In this document: positions 54,340 to 63,730 of the stretch, piece by piece
Layout of the letters: every line of letters begins with the position of its first letter
How positions within the stretch are numbered: the stretch's first letter is position 1
Assembly (NCBI GenBank): GCA_016195085.1
Contig: JACQAG010000003.1
Coordinates: 1-64,000 of the forward strand
Reading direction: 5' to 3'
Source of the DNA: Pseudomonadota bacterium
Lineage (GTDB): Bacteria; Pseudomonadota; Alphaproteobacteria; SHVZ01
Length of the DNA: 64,000 bases
Position numbers and translations under genes: made by a program
Notes under the pieces: generated by a model
What the model was told of the DNA's origin: nothing
The model's input: the letters and a program-made list of their open reading frames with translations, nothing else
The model's database searches: none

Positions 54340-55338
54340 TCATGGACGCTCCCCCATGCCGTGCTTTCCGGGCCTCCTACCCTCTGGCGAGGCTGCGGTC
54401 AACGCCGCGCCGCGCCCAGCCAGCCTTCGGTAGACGGGAGCGAGCAGGATCGGGAGCGCGTAGATCGGCAGTTGCATCGCCGCGAAGAATAGCATCAGCT
54501 CCGGGGTGGCAGCGCTGCCGAGATTGGCCCAGACCACCGCCATGTTGCGGTTGCCGCCGGCGAGCCCGATGGTGGCGGCCGCGAGCGGCGTCATCCAGCA
54601 GAAGGCGAGATAGCTCAACGCCTGGAAGCCGAGGCTGGCAGCGAAAGCGGTCGCCGCATAAATCAGCACCGCCCCGGGCTCGGCCGCAATGAGCGGGCCG
54701 ACGCCATCCATGGCCGCGATCGCGAAGAGGTGCAGCAGCACCACATTGCAGCCGCCGATCACACTCTCCCGACGCTGCAGCCGGTCGGCGCCGATGGAGC
54801 GGCGGAGAAGGGCGGCAACGAGCCCGGCACCGAGGATGAACAGCGCCAACCTTGCCATCAGCGGCACGATGCCGACGCCAATGGCCACGCCGATGAGACC
54901 GAGGGCCAAGGGCGGCAGAACCAAGGGCATGAGAAAGGTCGAGCCGATGACCGCGAGCAAGGCGAGCGCGCCGTCGAGGCCCAGCAGCATGGCGATGGCG
55001 GGGGAGCTGGAGAGCGGCGGCGAGGCCGCCCACAGCACCAGCGCGTTGCCGAGCGCTTGCGGCAGGCCGAGGAAGTTCGCGGCGAGCTCGGCCAGAACCG
55101 GGCTCGCCAGCAGGATCCACGCCGGCACCAGCAGGAGGCGCTCGGGGCGACGGGCATGGCCGACGAGCACCGCTGGATCCGTGCCCAGGAACGCCGCGAC
55201 CGTGAGCACGAAGACGAGGGCGGGCAAGCCCGGGCGCATGAGATGTGCCAGCTCCGGCAGCGCGATGCCGACGAGGAGCCCCGCCGCCATCAGCACCGTG
55301 CCGCGGCGTTGCAGGAGAGCAAGGAAGCGCTCGATCAT
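54340..55338 (-). CDS. BASS-like (bile acid:sodium symporter superfamily) membrane transporter
   Basis: 333 residues, about ten TM helices. The repeated halves and the segment LAGGNRNMAVVWA resemble the SBF/BASS fold of sodium-coupled organic anion transporters, though conservation is weak and an uncharacterised relative is equally fair. ATG 55338 overlaps the preceding ABC ATPase stop as ATGA, tying it to that operon; ATG 55350 is an alternative. Confidence 0.65.
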   Translation of the reverse strand: MIERFLALLQRRGTVLMAAGLLVGIALPELAHLMRPGLPALVFVLTVAAFLGTDPAVLVGHARRPERLLLVPAWILLASPVLAELAANFLGLPQALGNALVLWAASPPLSSSPAIAMLLGLDGALALLAVIGSTFLMPLVLPPLALGLIGVAIGVGIVPLMARLALFILGAGLVAALLRRSIGADRLQRRESVIGGCNVVLLHLFAIAAMDGVGPLIAAEPGAVLIYAATAFAASLGFQALSYLAFCWMTPLAAATIGLAGGNRNMAVVWANLGSAATPELMLFFAAMQLPIYALPILLAPVYRRLAGRGAALTAASPEGRRPGKHGMGERP

Positions 55339-56312
55339 GCGAGATGGCATGCGGCGCGGTGCTGGCTCGCGACTTCGCGGAGCGCCGGCGTTTCCGCCCG
55401 GCAGATTGCCTCCGCCTTCGGGCAACGCGAGGCGTAGGGACAGCCGGCCACGGGCGGGGCCACGGCATCGAGGGGGGTGGCCGCCAGCCTCTGGCCGCGG
55501 CGGTCGCGCCGACGCTCTCCCGGCACGAGGCTGGGCACGGCGGCGATCAGCGCCTCGGTGTAGGGATGGCGCGGGTTGGCGAACAGCGTGTCGGCGGCGG
55601 CCTCTTCGACGATGCTGCCGCGGTACATGACCGCGACCGTCTCGGCCACATGCTCGACCACGGCGAGGTTATGGCTGATGAAAAGGTAGGTGACGCCGTG
55701 GCGCCGGCTCAGATCCAGCATGAGGTTCAAGACCTGGGCCTGCACCGAGACGTCGAGAGCCGAGACCGGCTCGTCGGCAACAATCAAGGCCGGTCGGGTG
55801 ATGAGTGCGCGGCTGATGGCGATGCGCTGACGCTGGCCGCCGGAGAATTCGTGGGGATAGCGCTCGGCCGCATCCGCCGGCATGCCGACCGCTTCTAGAA
55901 CCTCGGCGACCCGGTCGCGACGTTCGCCGCCGCCGACCGACGGCAAAGCGTCCAAGGGCTCGGCGACGATGCGGCCGACCCGATGCCTGGGGTCGAGGGA
56001 GCCATAGGGATCCTGAAACACCATCTGGAAGTCGCGGCGGCGCCGCCGGAGCTCGCTTTGGCTCAAGCGGAAGAGATCCTCGCCCTTGAGCTTGACCGTG
56101 CCGGCGTCGGGCTCGTCCAGCGCCATGACCAGGCGCGCCAGAGTCGACTTGCCGGAGCCGGACTCGCCGACGATGCCGAAGCTGCGGCCGGACTCGACCG
56201 TGAGGCTGACATGGTCGACAGCGGTCAGCCGCGGGGCCCTCGAGAACGGGCTGGCGCGCGGCAGCTTGAAGCGCCGAACCAACCCTTCGGCCGCGAGCAA
56301 GGGCTGGCTCAC
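55335..56312 (-). CDS. Dipeptide/oligopeptide ABC transporter ATP-binding protein (OppF-like)
   Basis: 325-residue ATPase with Walker A GESGSGKST, the Q-loop FQDPYGSLDP, signature SGGQRQR, Walker B IVADEP, switch His ISHN and the C-terminal oligopeptide-ATPase extension (Cys-rich GCPYASRCPKAEAIC) that in relatives binds an iron-sulfur cluster. GTG 56312 overlaps the OppD-like stop as GTGA. It is fifth of five genes in the importer operon. Confidence 0.93.
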   Translation of the reverse strand: MSQPLLAAEGLVRRFKLPRASPFSRAPRLTAVDHVSLTVESGRSFGIVGESGSGKSTLARLVMALDEPDAGTVKLKGEDLFRLSQSELRRRRRDFQMVFQDPYGSLDPRHRVGRIVAEPLDALPSVGGGERRDRVAEVLEAVGMPADAAERYPHEFSGGQRQRIAISRALITRPALIVADEPVSALDVSVQAQVLNLMLDLSRRHGVTYLFISHNLAVVEHVAETVAVMYRGSIVEEAAADTLFANPRHPYTEALIAAVPSLVPGERRRDRRGQRLAATPLDAVAPPVAGCPYASRCPKAEAICRAETPALREVASQHRAACHLA

Positions 56313-57289
56313 GGGGCATTCTCCCCGGCGCGAAGGCAGAGCGCCCGGTGGTCGGTCCCGAGCGCATGCCAAGGCGGTTCGCCCGCACGGCAGGGCTCGA
56401 TCGCCAGACGGCACCGATCGGCAAAGGCGCAGCCTTTGGCGAGGGAAGACGGCTCGGGAACCGTGCCGGGAATGGCGACGAGCCGGCTGCCGCGGGCCAC
56501 ACCGGCCCGCGGCAGAGCCCCGAACAAGGCGGCGGTGTAAGGGTGGCCGCGCCGCTCGTAGAGCTCGACCGTGGGGCCGCTCTCGACGACGCGGCCGGCA
56601 TACATGACCAGCACCCGGTCGGTCACGTCATAGATGACGCCGAGATCGTGGCTGATGAGGATGAGGGCCATGCCCGAATCCTCAACGAGGTCGTGAATGA
56701 GGTCGAGGATCTGCGCCTGCACGGTCACATCAAGGGCCGTGGTCGGCTCATCGGCGATGAGGATGTCCGGAGCGCAGGCGAGGGCGATCGCGATCATCAC
56801 CCGCTGGCGCTGTCCGCCGGAGAGCTGGTGCGGGTATTGGGCGAGCCTGGAGCGCGGCTCCGGCAGGCGCACGCGGTCGATGAGGCGCTCGGCTTCGGCC
56901 AAGGCCGCACTCTCGGCCATGCCGCGATGCAGGACCAGGCTCTCGGCGATCTGCGCGCCCACGGTCTGCACCGGATTGAGCGCCGTCATCGGCTCCTGGA
57001 AGACCATGGCGATGCGGTCGCCGCGGAGGCGGCAGAGCCGCTCCTCGCTGGCGGCCAGCAAATCCTCGCCTTCGAAACGGACACGACCGGAGGCAACCGC
57101 GCGCTCCGGCAGCAAGCCCATGATGGCGAGCGCGGTCAGGCTCTTGCCGCTGCCGGACTCGCCGACGATGCCCAGGATGTCGCCGCGCTCGAGCGTGAAG
57201 TCGACCTCCCGCACCAGCGACACGAGCCCACGGCTCGCGGGGATGCGGACCGCCAGCGTCTCGACCGTGAGCAGGGGATTCGCGGCCAT
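56309..57289 (-). CDS. Dipeptide/oligopeptide ABC transporter ATP-binding protein (OppD-like)
   Basis: 326-residue ATPase: Walker A GESGSGKSL, Q-loop FQEPMTALNP, signature LSGGQRQR, Walker B ILIADEP, switch ISHD, and the C-terminal Cys motif (GCAFADRCRLAIEPC). It pairs with the OppF-like protein as a heterodimer. ATG 57289 overlaps the permease stop by one base (TGATG). Confidence 0.93.
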   Translation of the reverse strand: MAANPLLTVETLAVRIPASRGLVSLVREVDFTLERGDILGIVGESGSGKSLTALAIMGLLPERAVASGRVRFEGEDLLAASEERLCRLRGDRIAMVFQEPMTALNPVQTVGAQIAESLVLHRGMAESAALAEAERLIDRVRLPEPRSRLAQYPHQLSGGQRQRVMIAIALACAPDILIADEPTTALDVTVQAQILDLIHDLVEDSGMALILISHDLGVIYDVTDRVLVMYAGRVVESGPTVELYERRGHPYTAALFGALPRAGVARGSRLVAIPGTVPEPSSLAKGCAFADRCRLAIEPCRAGEPPWHALGTDHRALCLRAGENAP

Positions 57290-58131
57290 CAGCGTCGCCG
57301 CATCAGCCTGGGATCGAGGGCATCGCGGAGCCCGTCGCCCAGGAGGTTGAGGCCGAGCACGACCGTTACGATGGCGAGGCCTGGATAAACCGCCAGCATC
57401 GGCGCACGGAACATGAAGCTCTGGGCCTCGTTCAGCATCCGCCCCCAGCTCGCCTCGGGAGGCTGGGTCCCAAGCCCGAGATAGCTCAAGCCGGCTTCGG
57501 CCAGCACCGCCAGCGCGAACTGGATGGTCGCCTGCACGATCAGCACATTGGCGATGTTCGGCAAGACATGCTCGAGGGTGATCTTGAGCTTGCCCTTGCC
57601 GGCGGCGCGCGCCGCCAGGATGAAATCCCGGGCCCAGATCGCATTGGCCGCACCGCGGGTGACGAAGGCGAAGACCGGGATGTTGAAGATGCCGATCGCC
57701 AGCATGGAATTGATCATGCCGGGGCCGAGGATGGCGGTGATCAGGATCGCCGACAGAATCGCGGGAAAGGCGAAGGTGAAGTCGGAGGCGCGCATGATCG
57801 CGTCCTCGATCCAGCCGCGGATGGCCGAGGCGGCGAGGCCCAGCATGACGCCGGCGGCGATGCCGATGCCGACCGCGACCACGCCGACCAGGATCGAGTT
57901 GCGCGAGCCAATGAGGATCATCGAAAAGACGTCGCGGCCGAAATGATCCGTGCCGAACCAGTGAGCCGCCGAGGAAGCGGCCAGGCGCTGGGTCACGTTG
58001 ACGGCGAGCGGCGGGTAGGGAGTCCAGAGGAGCGAGAGCGCGGCCGCCGCCAGCACCAGCCCGCTCAGCACGGCGCCGATGAGGAAGTTGCGCTGGCCGA
58101 GGCAGCGCCGCATCAGGCTCGGCTGGCTCAC
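57289..58131 (-). CDS. ABC transporter permease (OppC/DppC-like)
   Basis: 280-residue inner-membrane permease with an N-terminal TM, a GTDHFGRDVFSMILIGSRNS segment typical of DppC/OppC and the EAA-type loop RDFILAARAAGKGKL. GTG 58131 overlaps the preceding permease stop as GTGA. It forms the channel with the OppB-like partner. Confidence 0.93.
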   Translation of the reverse strand: MSQPSLMRRCLGQRNFLIGAVLSGLVLAAAALSLLWTPYPPLAVNVTQRLAASSAAHWFGTDHFGRDVFSMILIGSRNSILVGVVAVGIGIAAGVMLGLAASAIRGWIEDAIMRASDFTFAFPAILSAILITAILGPGMINSMLAIGIFNIPVFAFVTRGAANAIWARDFILAARAAGKGKLKITLEHVLPNIANVLIVQATIQFALAVLAEAGLSYLGLGTQPPEASWGRMLNEAQSFMFRAPMLAVYPGLAIVTVVLGLNLLGDGLRDALDPRLMRRR

Positions 58132-59075
58132 GACCGGCCCCTGAGCCTGGGGTCGATCGCGGCATAGAGGAGGTCGACCACGAAATTGATGGTCACCACC
58201 ATGGTGGCCAGCAGCACCACCACGTCCTTGACCACGATGAGATCGCGCTGGTTGATCGACTGGAAGATGAGCCGGCCGAGCCCGGGAAGCGTGAACACGT
58301 TCTCGATGACGATGGTGCCGGCGAGAAGATTGGCGAATTGCAGGCCCATGATGGTGACGACCGGAATGAAGGCGTTGCGGAGCACGTGGCGCCTCAAGGT
58401 CTGGCTCTTGGAGAGGCCCTTGGCCCGGGCGGTGCGCACGAAGTCCTCGCGCAGGATCTCCAGGACCGCCGATCGCGTCACCCGCGCCAGGATCGCCGCC
58501 TGCACCACGGCCAAGGCCACGGCCGGCAGGACCAGCGATTTCAGCGCCGGCAAGAGGCCGGCAGACCAGCCCGGAAAGCCGCCGGCCGGCAGCCATCCCA
58601 GGCCGACGGCGAAGAACAGGATCATGAGGATGGCGAACCAGAAGTTCGGCACGGCGATGCCGATCTGGGTCGCGACCATGATGCCGTAGTCGCCGATGGT
58701 GTTGTGGCGGGCGGCGGCGTAGAGGCCGAGGCTGAGCGCGATCGCGGTGGTGAGCGCCATGGCAATCAGCGCCAAGGGCAAGGTCACGACCAGCCGCTCG
58801 CCGATGAGCTCGGCCACGGCCGAGCCATAGGTGTAGCTGGTGCCGAGCTTGAAGGTGACGAGGCTGCCGACCCAGTCGAGGTAGCGCTCGACCGGCGGAC
58901 GATCGAGACCGAGGCGGTCGCGGAGCGCGTGCAAGGCATCGGCCGGCGCGTCGGGGCCGAGCATCACCAAGGCCGGATCCCCCGGCAGCACCTCGAGCAC
59001 GAGGAAGACCACGAGCGAGGCTGCGACCAAGGTGGCGAAGAACGTCAGCAGGCGGCGAATGAGGAAGGCGGTCAT
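58128..59075 (-). CDS. ABC transporter permease (OppB/DppB-like)
   Basis: 315-residue permease with the DppB N-terminus (FLIRRLLTFFATLVAASLVVFLVLEVLPGDPA) and the EAA-like loop EDFVRTARAKGLSKSQ. It lies 208 bases after the binding-protein gene, with the double-hairpin element in that gap, so its mRNA level may be set apart from that of the binding protein. Confidence 0.93.
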   Translation of the reverse strand: MTAFLIRRLLTFFATLVAASLVVFLVLEVLPGDPALVMLGPDAPADALHALRDRLGLDRPPVERYLDWVGSLVTFKLGTSYTYGSAVAELIGERLVVTLPLALIAMALTTAIALSLGLYAAARHNTIGDYGIMVATQIGIAVPNFWFAILMILFFAVGLGWLPAGGFPGWSAGLLPALKSLVLPAVALAVVQAAILARVTRSAVLEILREDFVRTARAKGLSKSQTLRRHVLRNAFIPVVTIMGLQFANLLAGTIVIENVFTLPGLGRLIFQSINQRDLIVVKDVVVLLATMVVTINFVVDLLYAAIDPRLRGRS

Positions 59076-59125
59076 ATCGAAGTAATTTGGGTATGGCGCC
59101 GGCTGGCCTGCAATTGCCTAGCGCA

Positions 59126-59228
59126 GGCCCCCACCCCGACCCTCCCCCGCGGTCGCGGGGGAGGGGGGATGACTTGGCTCATTGCTCCCTCCCCCACGTC
59201 TCCGTGGGGGAGGGGTGGGGTGGGGGCC
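59126..59228. repeat. Compound palindrome: outer stem enclosing two hairpins
   Basis: The outer arms (GGCCCCCACCCC at 59126 and GGGGTGGGGGCC ending at 59228) are complementary. Inside are two further hairpins: CTCCCCCGCGGTCGCGGGGGAG (about 59142-59163) and CTCCCCCACGTCTCCGTGGGGGAG (about 59188-59212). Together they could form a cloverleaf-like structure. The sequence type recurs as a dispersed repeat in high-GC alphaproteobacteria. Its place between the binding-protein and permease genes suggests an mRNA-processing or attenuation role. Confidence 0.85.
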
Positions 59229-59283
59229 TCTGGAACATTGAGGGCTCGGCTAAAGCTGCCGTACTTCGAAGCGGGCGGATCCG

Positions 59284-60771
59284 CTACTGCGTCCACGCCA
59301 CCTCGGTCAGATCGTTGGCCTGGACCGGGCTGTTTTCCCATAGGCCGGTCAGATTGGCGTTCCACACGCCGATCTTCGGCAGCATGAACAGGAACACGCA
59401 GACGGAATCGTCGGCCAGCATGCGCTGGGCGTCCTGGAGCGCCTTGTTGCGCCCTTCGTCGGTCGGCGCCACCAGCGCCTGGTCGATCAGCGCCTTGAAT
59501 TCCGGCTTGCCGTACTGGAAGTAGTAGTTCGGGTCGGCGTAGATGTTGATGTCGAAGGCCTCGGTGTGGGAGATGATGGTCAGGTCGTATTGCTTGCCCT
59601 TGAAGACCTGCTCCAGCCATTGCGGGAACTGGATCGACTCGATCGTGGTCTTGACGCCGACCTGGCTCAGCATCGCCTGGATGAGCTCGCCCGAGCGCTG
59701 GGCATAGGCCGGCGGCGGCAGCCGGAGGCTCAGGGACAGGTTGCTCTGCCCGGCCTCCTTCAAGAGCGCCTTCGCCTTCTCCGGGTTGTAGGGATATGTC
59801 CCGGTCAGATCGATGTAGGCCGGGTGGTTCGGGGAAAAATGGCTGCCGATCGGCGTGCCGAATCCCGACATAGCGCCCTGGATGACCGCGTTGCGGTCGA
59901 TGGCGTGGGCCAAGGCGCGCCGCACGCGGACGTCGTCGAAGGGCGGCTTCTTGTTGTTGATGGAGACGATGGTCTTACCTTCGGTGTTGCCGATGGCCAC
60001 CTTCAGCTTCGGCTCGCGCTTCAGCCGGTCGATGGCATCGGTGCCGCCGATATTGGGAAAGGCATCGATGTCGCCGGCGAGCATCGCGGCGATCGCCGCC
60101 TGCTGATCAGGCACGAAGCGGAACGTCGCCTTGTTGAGCTTGATGTTGGCCGCGTTCCAATGCGCGGGGTTCTTCTCCACCTCGATCCTGTCGCCCTTGT
60201 TCCAGCGGACGAACTTGAACGGGCCGGTGCCCACCGCCTGGTTCTTGGCTTCCGGAATGATGCCGGGCGCCATCACCACGGTCTCGCCGAGGCCGAGGAG
60301 ATAGGGCACCAGGCCCAGGGGGTGAGCGAGCTTGACGACGACGGTGTTGGGATCGGGTGTCTCCACCTTCATCCCGGCGTCGGTCAGCATCGATTTCTTG
60401 GGATTACTGCTCTCGGCGGAGACGGCGCGGGCAAGCGAGGTCGCGACCGCGGCCGAGGTGAGCTCGGTGCCGTCATGGAACTTGACCCCGCGGCGGAGCT
60501 TGAAGGTGTAGGCGAGGCCGTCGGCCGACAGGTTCCACTCGCTCGCCAGGCTCGGCACCACGCGGCTGGCGCGGTCGATCCGGGTCAGCCCCTCATAGAC
60601 ATTGGTGTAGAGAACTTCCTTGATCGCGGCGGCCGGGCTCAGCATGAGGTCGAGATGCGGCGGCTCGAGCACCATGCCGAGCACGATCGCGTCCTTCTCA
60701 GCCCGGGCGCCCACGGCGGTCATGACCGTCGTCGCCAGCGCCGCCGTGAACAGCATCGTCCGCTTCATCAT
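59284..60771 (-). CDS. ABC transporter substrate-binding protein, family 5 (first gene of importer operon)
   Basis: 495-residue periplasmic receptor with signal peptide (MLFTAALATTVMTAVGARAE). Family-5 signatures are LYTNVYEGLTRIDRASRVVPSLASEWNLS, FHDGTELTSAAVATSLARAV and the C-terminal ADPNYYFQYGKPEF. GGAGACA precedes the tandem ATG. It is divergent from the amidase gene across ~215 bases. Substrate unknown; linkage to amidase/ligase genes hints at an amide or modified peptide. Confidence 0.93.
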   Translation of the reverse strand: MMKRTMLFTAALATTVMTAVGARAEKDAIVLGMVLEPPHLDLMLSPAAAIKEVLYTNVYEGLTRIDRASRVVPSLASEWNLSADGLAYTFKLRRGVKFHDGTELTSAAVATSLARAVSAESSNPKKSMLTDAGMKVETPDPNTVVVKLAHPLGLVPYLLGLGETVVMAPGIIPEAKNQAVGTGPFKFVRWNKGDRIEVEKNPAHWNAANIKLNKATFRFVPDQQAAIAAMLAGDIDAFPNIGGTDAIDRLKREPKLKVAIGNTEGKTIVSINNKKPPFDDVRVRRALAHAIDRNAVIQGAMSGFGTPIGSHFSPNHPAYIDLTGTYPYNPEKAKALLKEAGQSNLSLSLRLPPPAYAQRSGELIQAMLSQVGVKTTIESIQFPQWLEQVFKGKQYDLTIISHTEAFDINIYADPNYYFQYGKPEFKALIDQALVAPTDEGRNKALQDAQRMLADDSVCVFLFMLPKIGVWNANLTGLWENSPVQANDLTEVAWTQ

Positions 60772-60986
60772 TGTCTCCGCTCCTCGTCAGACCGACGGCA
60801 CGCTTGCGGCCGGGGCGGCGGCAAGGTGCAAAAGAAGGTGGGACGCGATGGTCGCCGATCCATCCGGTCCTGTCTAGCGGCCGCGATTCGAGCCAGGAGC
60901 AAGCTTGCCCGGACGGGATGGCAGAGGGCGTCGCCATCGCGTAACCTCTGGTCGTCAAGAGACGTGTCATCGACCTTACCAGCCCC

Positions 60987-62405
60987 TTGAGCGAGCCCCC
61001 TTTGACTCTGCTTCACGACCTCGCCGCCCGCGATCTCCTGGAAGCCTATCGCCAGAAAACGCTCTCGCCTTTCGAGGCGGTCCGGGCCGTGCTGGACCGG
61101 ATCCAGCGATGGGAGCCGTCGCTGAACGCCACCTACAAGCTCGATCCCGATCAGGCGCTATCCGGCGCCAAGGCGGCCGAAGCGCGCTGGCAGAAGGGTG
61201 AAGCCGTGGGGCCGCTCGACGGCGTGCCGGTGATGATCAAGGAGAACATCGCAACCAAAGGCGTGCCGGTGCCGCTTGGAACCGCCGCCAGCGAGCTCAA
61301 GCCCGCAGCCCAGGATGCGCCGCCTGCCGCCCGGCTGAGAGAGGCCGGCGCCATCATCCTCGGCAAGACGACGATGCCCGATTACGGCATGTTGTCGTCG
61401 GGCCTGTCGAGCTTTCATCCGCTGACCCGCAATCCCTGGGACTTAACCCGGAACCCCGGCGGCTCCAGCGCCGGTGCGGGTGCAGGTGCCGCCGCCGGCT
61501 ACGGCCCCTTGCATCTCGGCACCGATATCGGCGGCTCGGTTCGGCTCCCGGCCGGCTGGTGCGGCATCTTCACCTTGAAGCCGAGCCTCGGCCGGATTCC
61601 GATCGATCCGCCCTATATCGGCCGCGTCGCCGGACCGATGACGCGGAGTGTGGGCGATTCCGCGCTGATGATGAGCGTGCTGTCGCTGCCCGACGCAAGC
61701 GACCATATGAGCCTCCCCTATCAGAAGCAGGACTGGCTGAAGCTCGACCGGGATCTCAGCGGGCTCAAGCTCGGCCTCCTCATGGATGCGGGCTGCGGCT
61801 TTCCCCCCGAGCCGGAGGTGCGCCAGGCGGTCGAAGCCGCCGCCAGGAGCTTCGAGGCGGCGGGTGCGGTGGTCGAGCCGATGCGGCCCTTCCTCTCCAA
61901 GGCGATGCTGGACGGGCTCGACAATTTCTGGCGCATGCGCGCCTGGTTGGATCTGTCGGCGCTGGCACCGGATCGGCGGGCGAAGGTCCTGCCGTTCATC
62001 GCCGATTGGGCGGGAGCGGCGGCATCGCTCACCGGCGTCGAGGTATTCACGGGCTTCAGCCAGATCATGGTCATGCGCCAAGCCGCCAACGCCGCCTGCC
62101 GGCCTTACGATTACGTGCTGTCGCCGACCGCGCCGATGCCTGCCTATGCAGCCGAGCTGCCGTCGCCCACCAACGACTCCAAGCGGCCCTTCGAGCACAT
62201 CGGCTTCACCGTTTCCTTCAACATGTCCGAGCAGCCGGCCGCGTCGATCAATTGCGGCTACACCGAGTCGGGACTGCCGATCGGGCTGCAGATCGTGGGC
62301 AGGCGCTTCGATGATCTGGGCGTTCTGCAGATCGCGCGGGCCTACGAGAAGATCCGCTCCGAGCAGCGCCCCTGGCCGGAACCGCCGAACGCCAGACATG
62401 GTTGA
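60987..62405 (+). CDS. Amidase (amidase signature family)
   Basis: 472-residue Ser-Ser-Lys amidase: Lys85 in PVMIKENIATKG, cis-Ser region PGGSSAGAGAG (around 160) and nucleophile Ser184 in GTDIGGSVRLPAG. It hydrolyses a C-N amide bond of an unidentified substrate; it is not GatA, since no GatB/GatC is nearby. Start is TTG 60987. It is first of three plus-strand genes and divergent from the importer operon; its end overlaps the GS-like gene. Confidence 0.9.
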   Translation: MSEPPLTLLHDLAARDLLEAYRQKTLSPFEAVRAVLDRIQRWEPSLNATYKLDPDQALSGAKAAEARWQKGEAVGPLDGVPVMIKENIATKGVPVPLGTAASELKPAAQDAPPAARLREAGAIILGKTTMPDYGMLSSGLSSFHPLTRNPWDLTRNPGGSSAGAGAGAAAGYGPLHLGTDIGGSVRLPAGWCGIFTLKPSLGRIPIDPPYIGRVAGPMTRSVGDSALMMSVLSLPDASDHMSLPYQKQDWLKLDRDLSGLKLGLLMDAGCGFPPEPEVRQAVEAAARSFEAAGAVVEPMRPFLSKAMLDGLDNFWRMRAWLDLSALAPDRRAKVLPFIADWAGAAASLTGVEVFTGFSQIMVMRQAANAACRPYDYVLSPTAPMPAYAAELPSPTNDSKRPFEHIGFTVSFNMSEQPAASINCGYTESGLPIGLQIVGRRFDDLGVLQIARAYEKIRSEQRPWPEPPNARHG

Positions 62406-63723
62406 GACGGCGATGAAGCGCGAAGAGCTGATCATGGTCTGCACCTGCGACATCGCCGGGCAGGTCCGCGGCAAAGGCTTTCCGGCGAAGGCCTTGCCGG
62501 GGCGGCGCGCGCGAGGCGTCGGTTGGGTTCCCACCAACAGCATGATCAGCACTTTCGGCCCGATCGGCGATACGCCCTTCGGCGCCTTGGGCGATCTCAT
62601 GCTGGTGCCGGACCCGGCCACCGAGGTCAGGGTCGATTTCGGCGACGAGAGCGCCGTCGAGCATTTCTTCCTGGGCGACATCAACGAGACCGACGGCCGG
62701 CCCTGGTCGTGCTGCCCGAGGCACTTCCTCAAACGCGGGTTGGATGCCTTGGACCGGGCGGTGGGCGTGCGCCTCTTCGCCGCGTTCGAGCAGGAGTTCG
62801 CCTACACCGGGGTCGAGGACCGTCCAGGATCGGCCTATAGCCTCGATGCCGTGCGTCGCCAGGGCCGGTTCGGGGAGGTGTTCCTCAGGGCGCTCCGCGC
62901 CGCCGGGGTCGAGCCGGATACGTTCATGGCCGAATACGGGCCGCGGCAATTCGAGGTGACCTGCGAGCCTTCGACTGGCGTCACCGCGGCCGATCACGCC
63001 GTCGTGGTGAGAGAGATGGCGCGCGCCACTGCGCACCGCCTGGGCCACCGGGCGAGCTTCACCCCGATCGCGCACCCCGAAGCGGTCGGCAACGGCGTCC
63101 ACATCCACATGAGCCTTCGCGACCGCCTCGGGCGGCCGGTCACCTATGACCCGAAGCGCGCCTATGGCCTGACACAAACGGCCGAGCATTTCATGGCCGG
63201 CGTTATCCATCATATGGCCGCACTTTGCGCGGTGACCGCACCCAGCCTCATCTCCTACATCCGCCTCACGCCCAACCGCTGGGCTCCGACCTTCGCCAAC
63301 ATCGCGATCGGCGACCGGGAAGCGAGCATCCGGGTCTGCCCGATCTTCGCCGGCGGGTCGGAGGCGGCGAAGCAGTTCAATCTCGAATTTCGTCCCGCCG
63401 ATGCCGCCGCCAGCCCGTACCTGGCCTTGGGTGCGGTGGTGCATGCCGGGGTCGATGGCATCGCCAAGAAGCGGAGGCTGCCGAAGCCAGCGGCGAAGGG
63501 ACCCGCCAAGATGACGAAGCGCCAGCTCAAGGCCGCCGGCATCAAGCCGTTGCCGGGCTCGCTCGCCGCCGCTCTCGATGCGCTCGAGGCAACACCGGAG
63601 GCGGCCGATTGGTTCGGACCGGTGTTCCTCGATCTGTATCTCAGGCATAAGCGCTCGGAGATCAAGCTCCTGGACGGCACCGATGCGGCCGAGCAGTGCC
63701 GCCGCTACGCCGAGGTCTACTGA
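62398..63723 (+). CDS. Glutamine synthetase-like gamma-glutamyl ligase
   Basis: 441-residue protein of the GS-I/GlnT-like superfamily: N-terminal beta-Grasp part, then catalytic EQEFAY, GPRQFEVTCEPS, NGVHIHMSL and FANIAIGDREASIRVCP. It probably ligates glutamate to an amine rather than making glutamine, as the residues of housekeeping GlnA are only partly kept. A Lys-rich insertion (about residues 360-385) precedes the C-terminal helices. ATG 62413 is an alternative start. It overlaps the amidase by 8 bases. Confidence 0.88.
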   Translation: MVETAMKREELIMVCTCDIAGQVRGKGFPAKALPGRRARGVGWVPTNSMISTFGPIGDTPFGALGDLMLVPDPATEVRVDFGDESAVEHFFLGDINETDGRPWSCCPRHFLKRGLDALDRAVGVRLFAAFEQEFAYTGVEDRPGSAYSLDAVRRQGRFGEVFLRALRAAGVEPDTFMAEYGPRQFEVTCEPSTGVTAADHAVVVREMARATAHRLGHRASFTPIAHPEAVGNGVHIHMSLRDRLGRPVTYDPKRAYGLTQTAEHFMAGVIHHMAALCAVTAPSLISYIRLTPNRWAPTFANIAIGDREASIRVCPIFAGGSEAAKQFNLEFRPADAAASPYLALGAVVHAGVDGIAKKRRLPKPAAKGPAKMTKRQLKAAGIKPLPGSLAAALDALEATPEAADWFGPVFLDLYLRHKRSEIKLLDGTDAAEQCRRYAEVY

Positions 63724-63730
63724 GGAGGCG

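Noticed and set aside
52872-54692. 606-residue plus-strand open frame
   Set aside because: It is antisense to a well-supported acyl-CoA ligase; long antisense frames are expected at this GC content.
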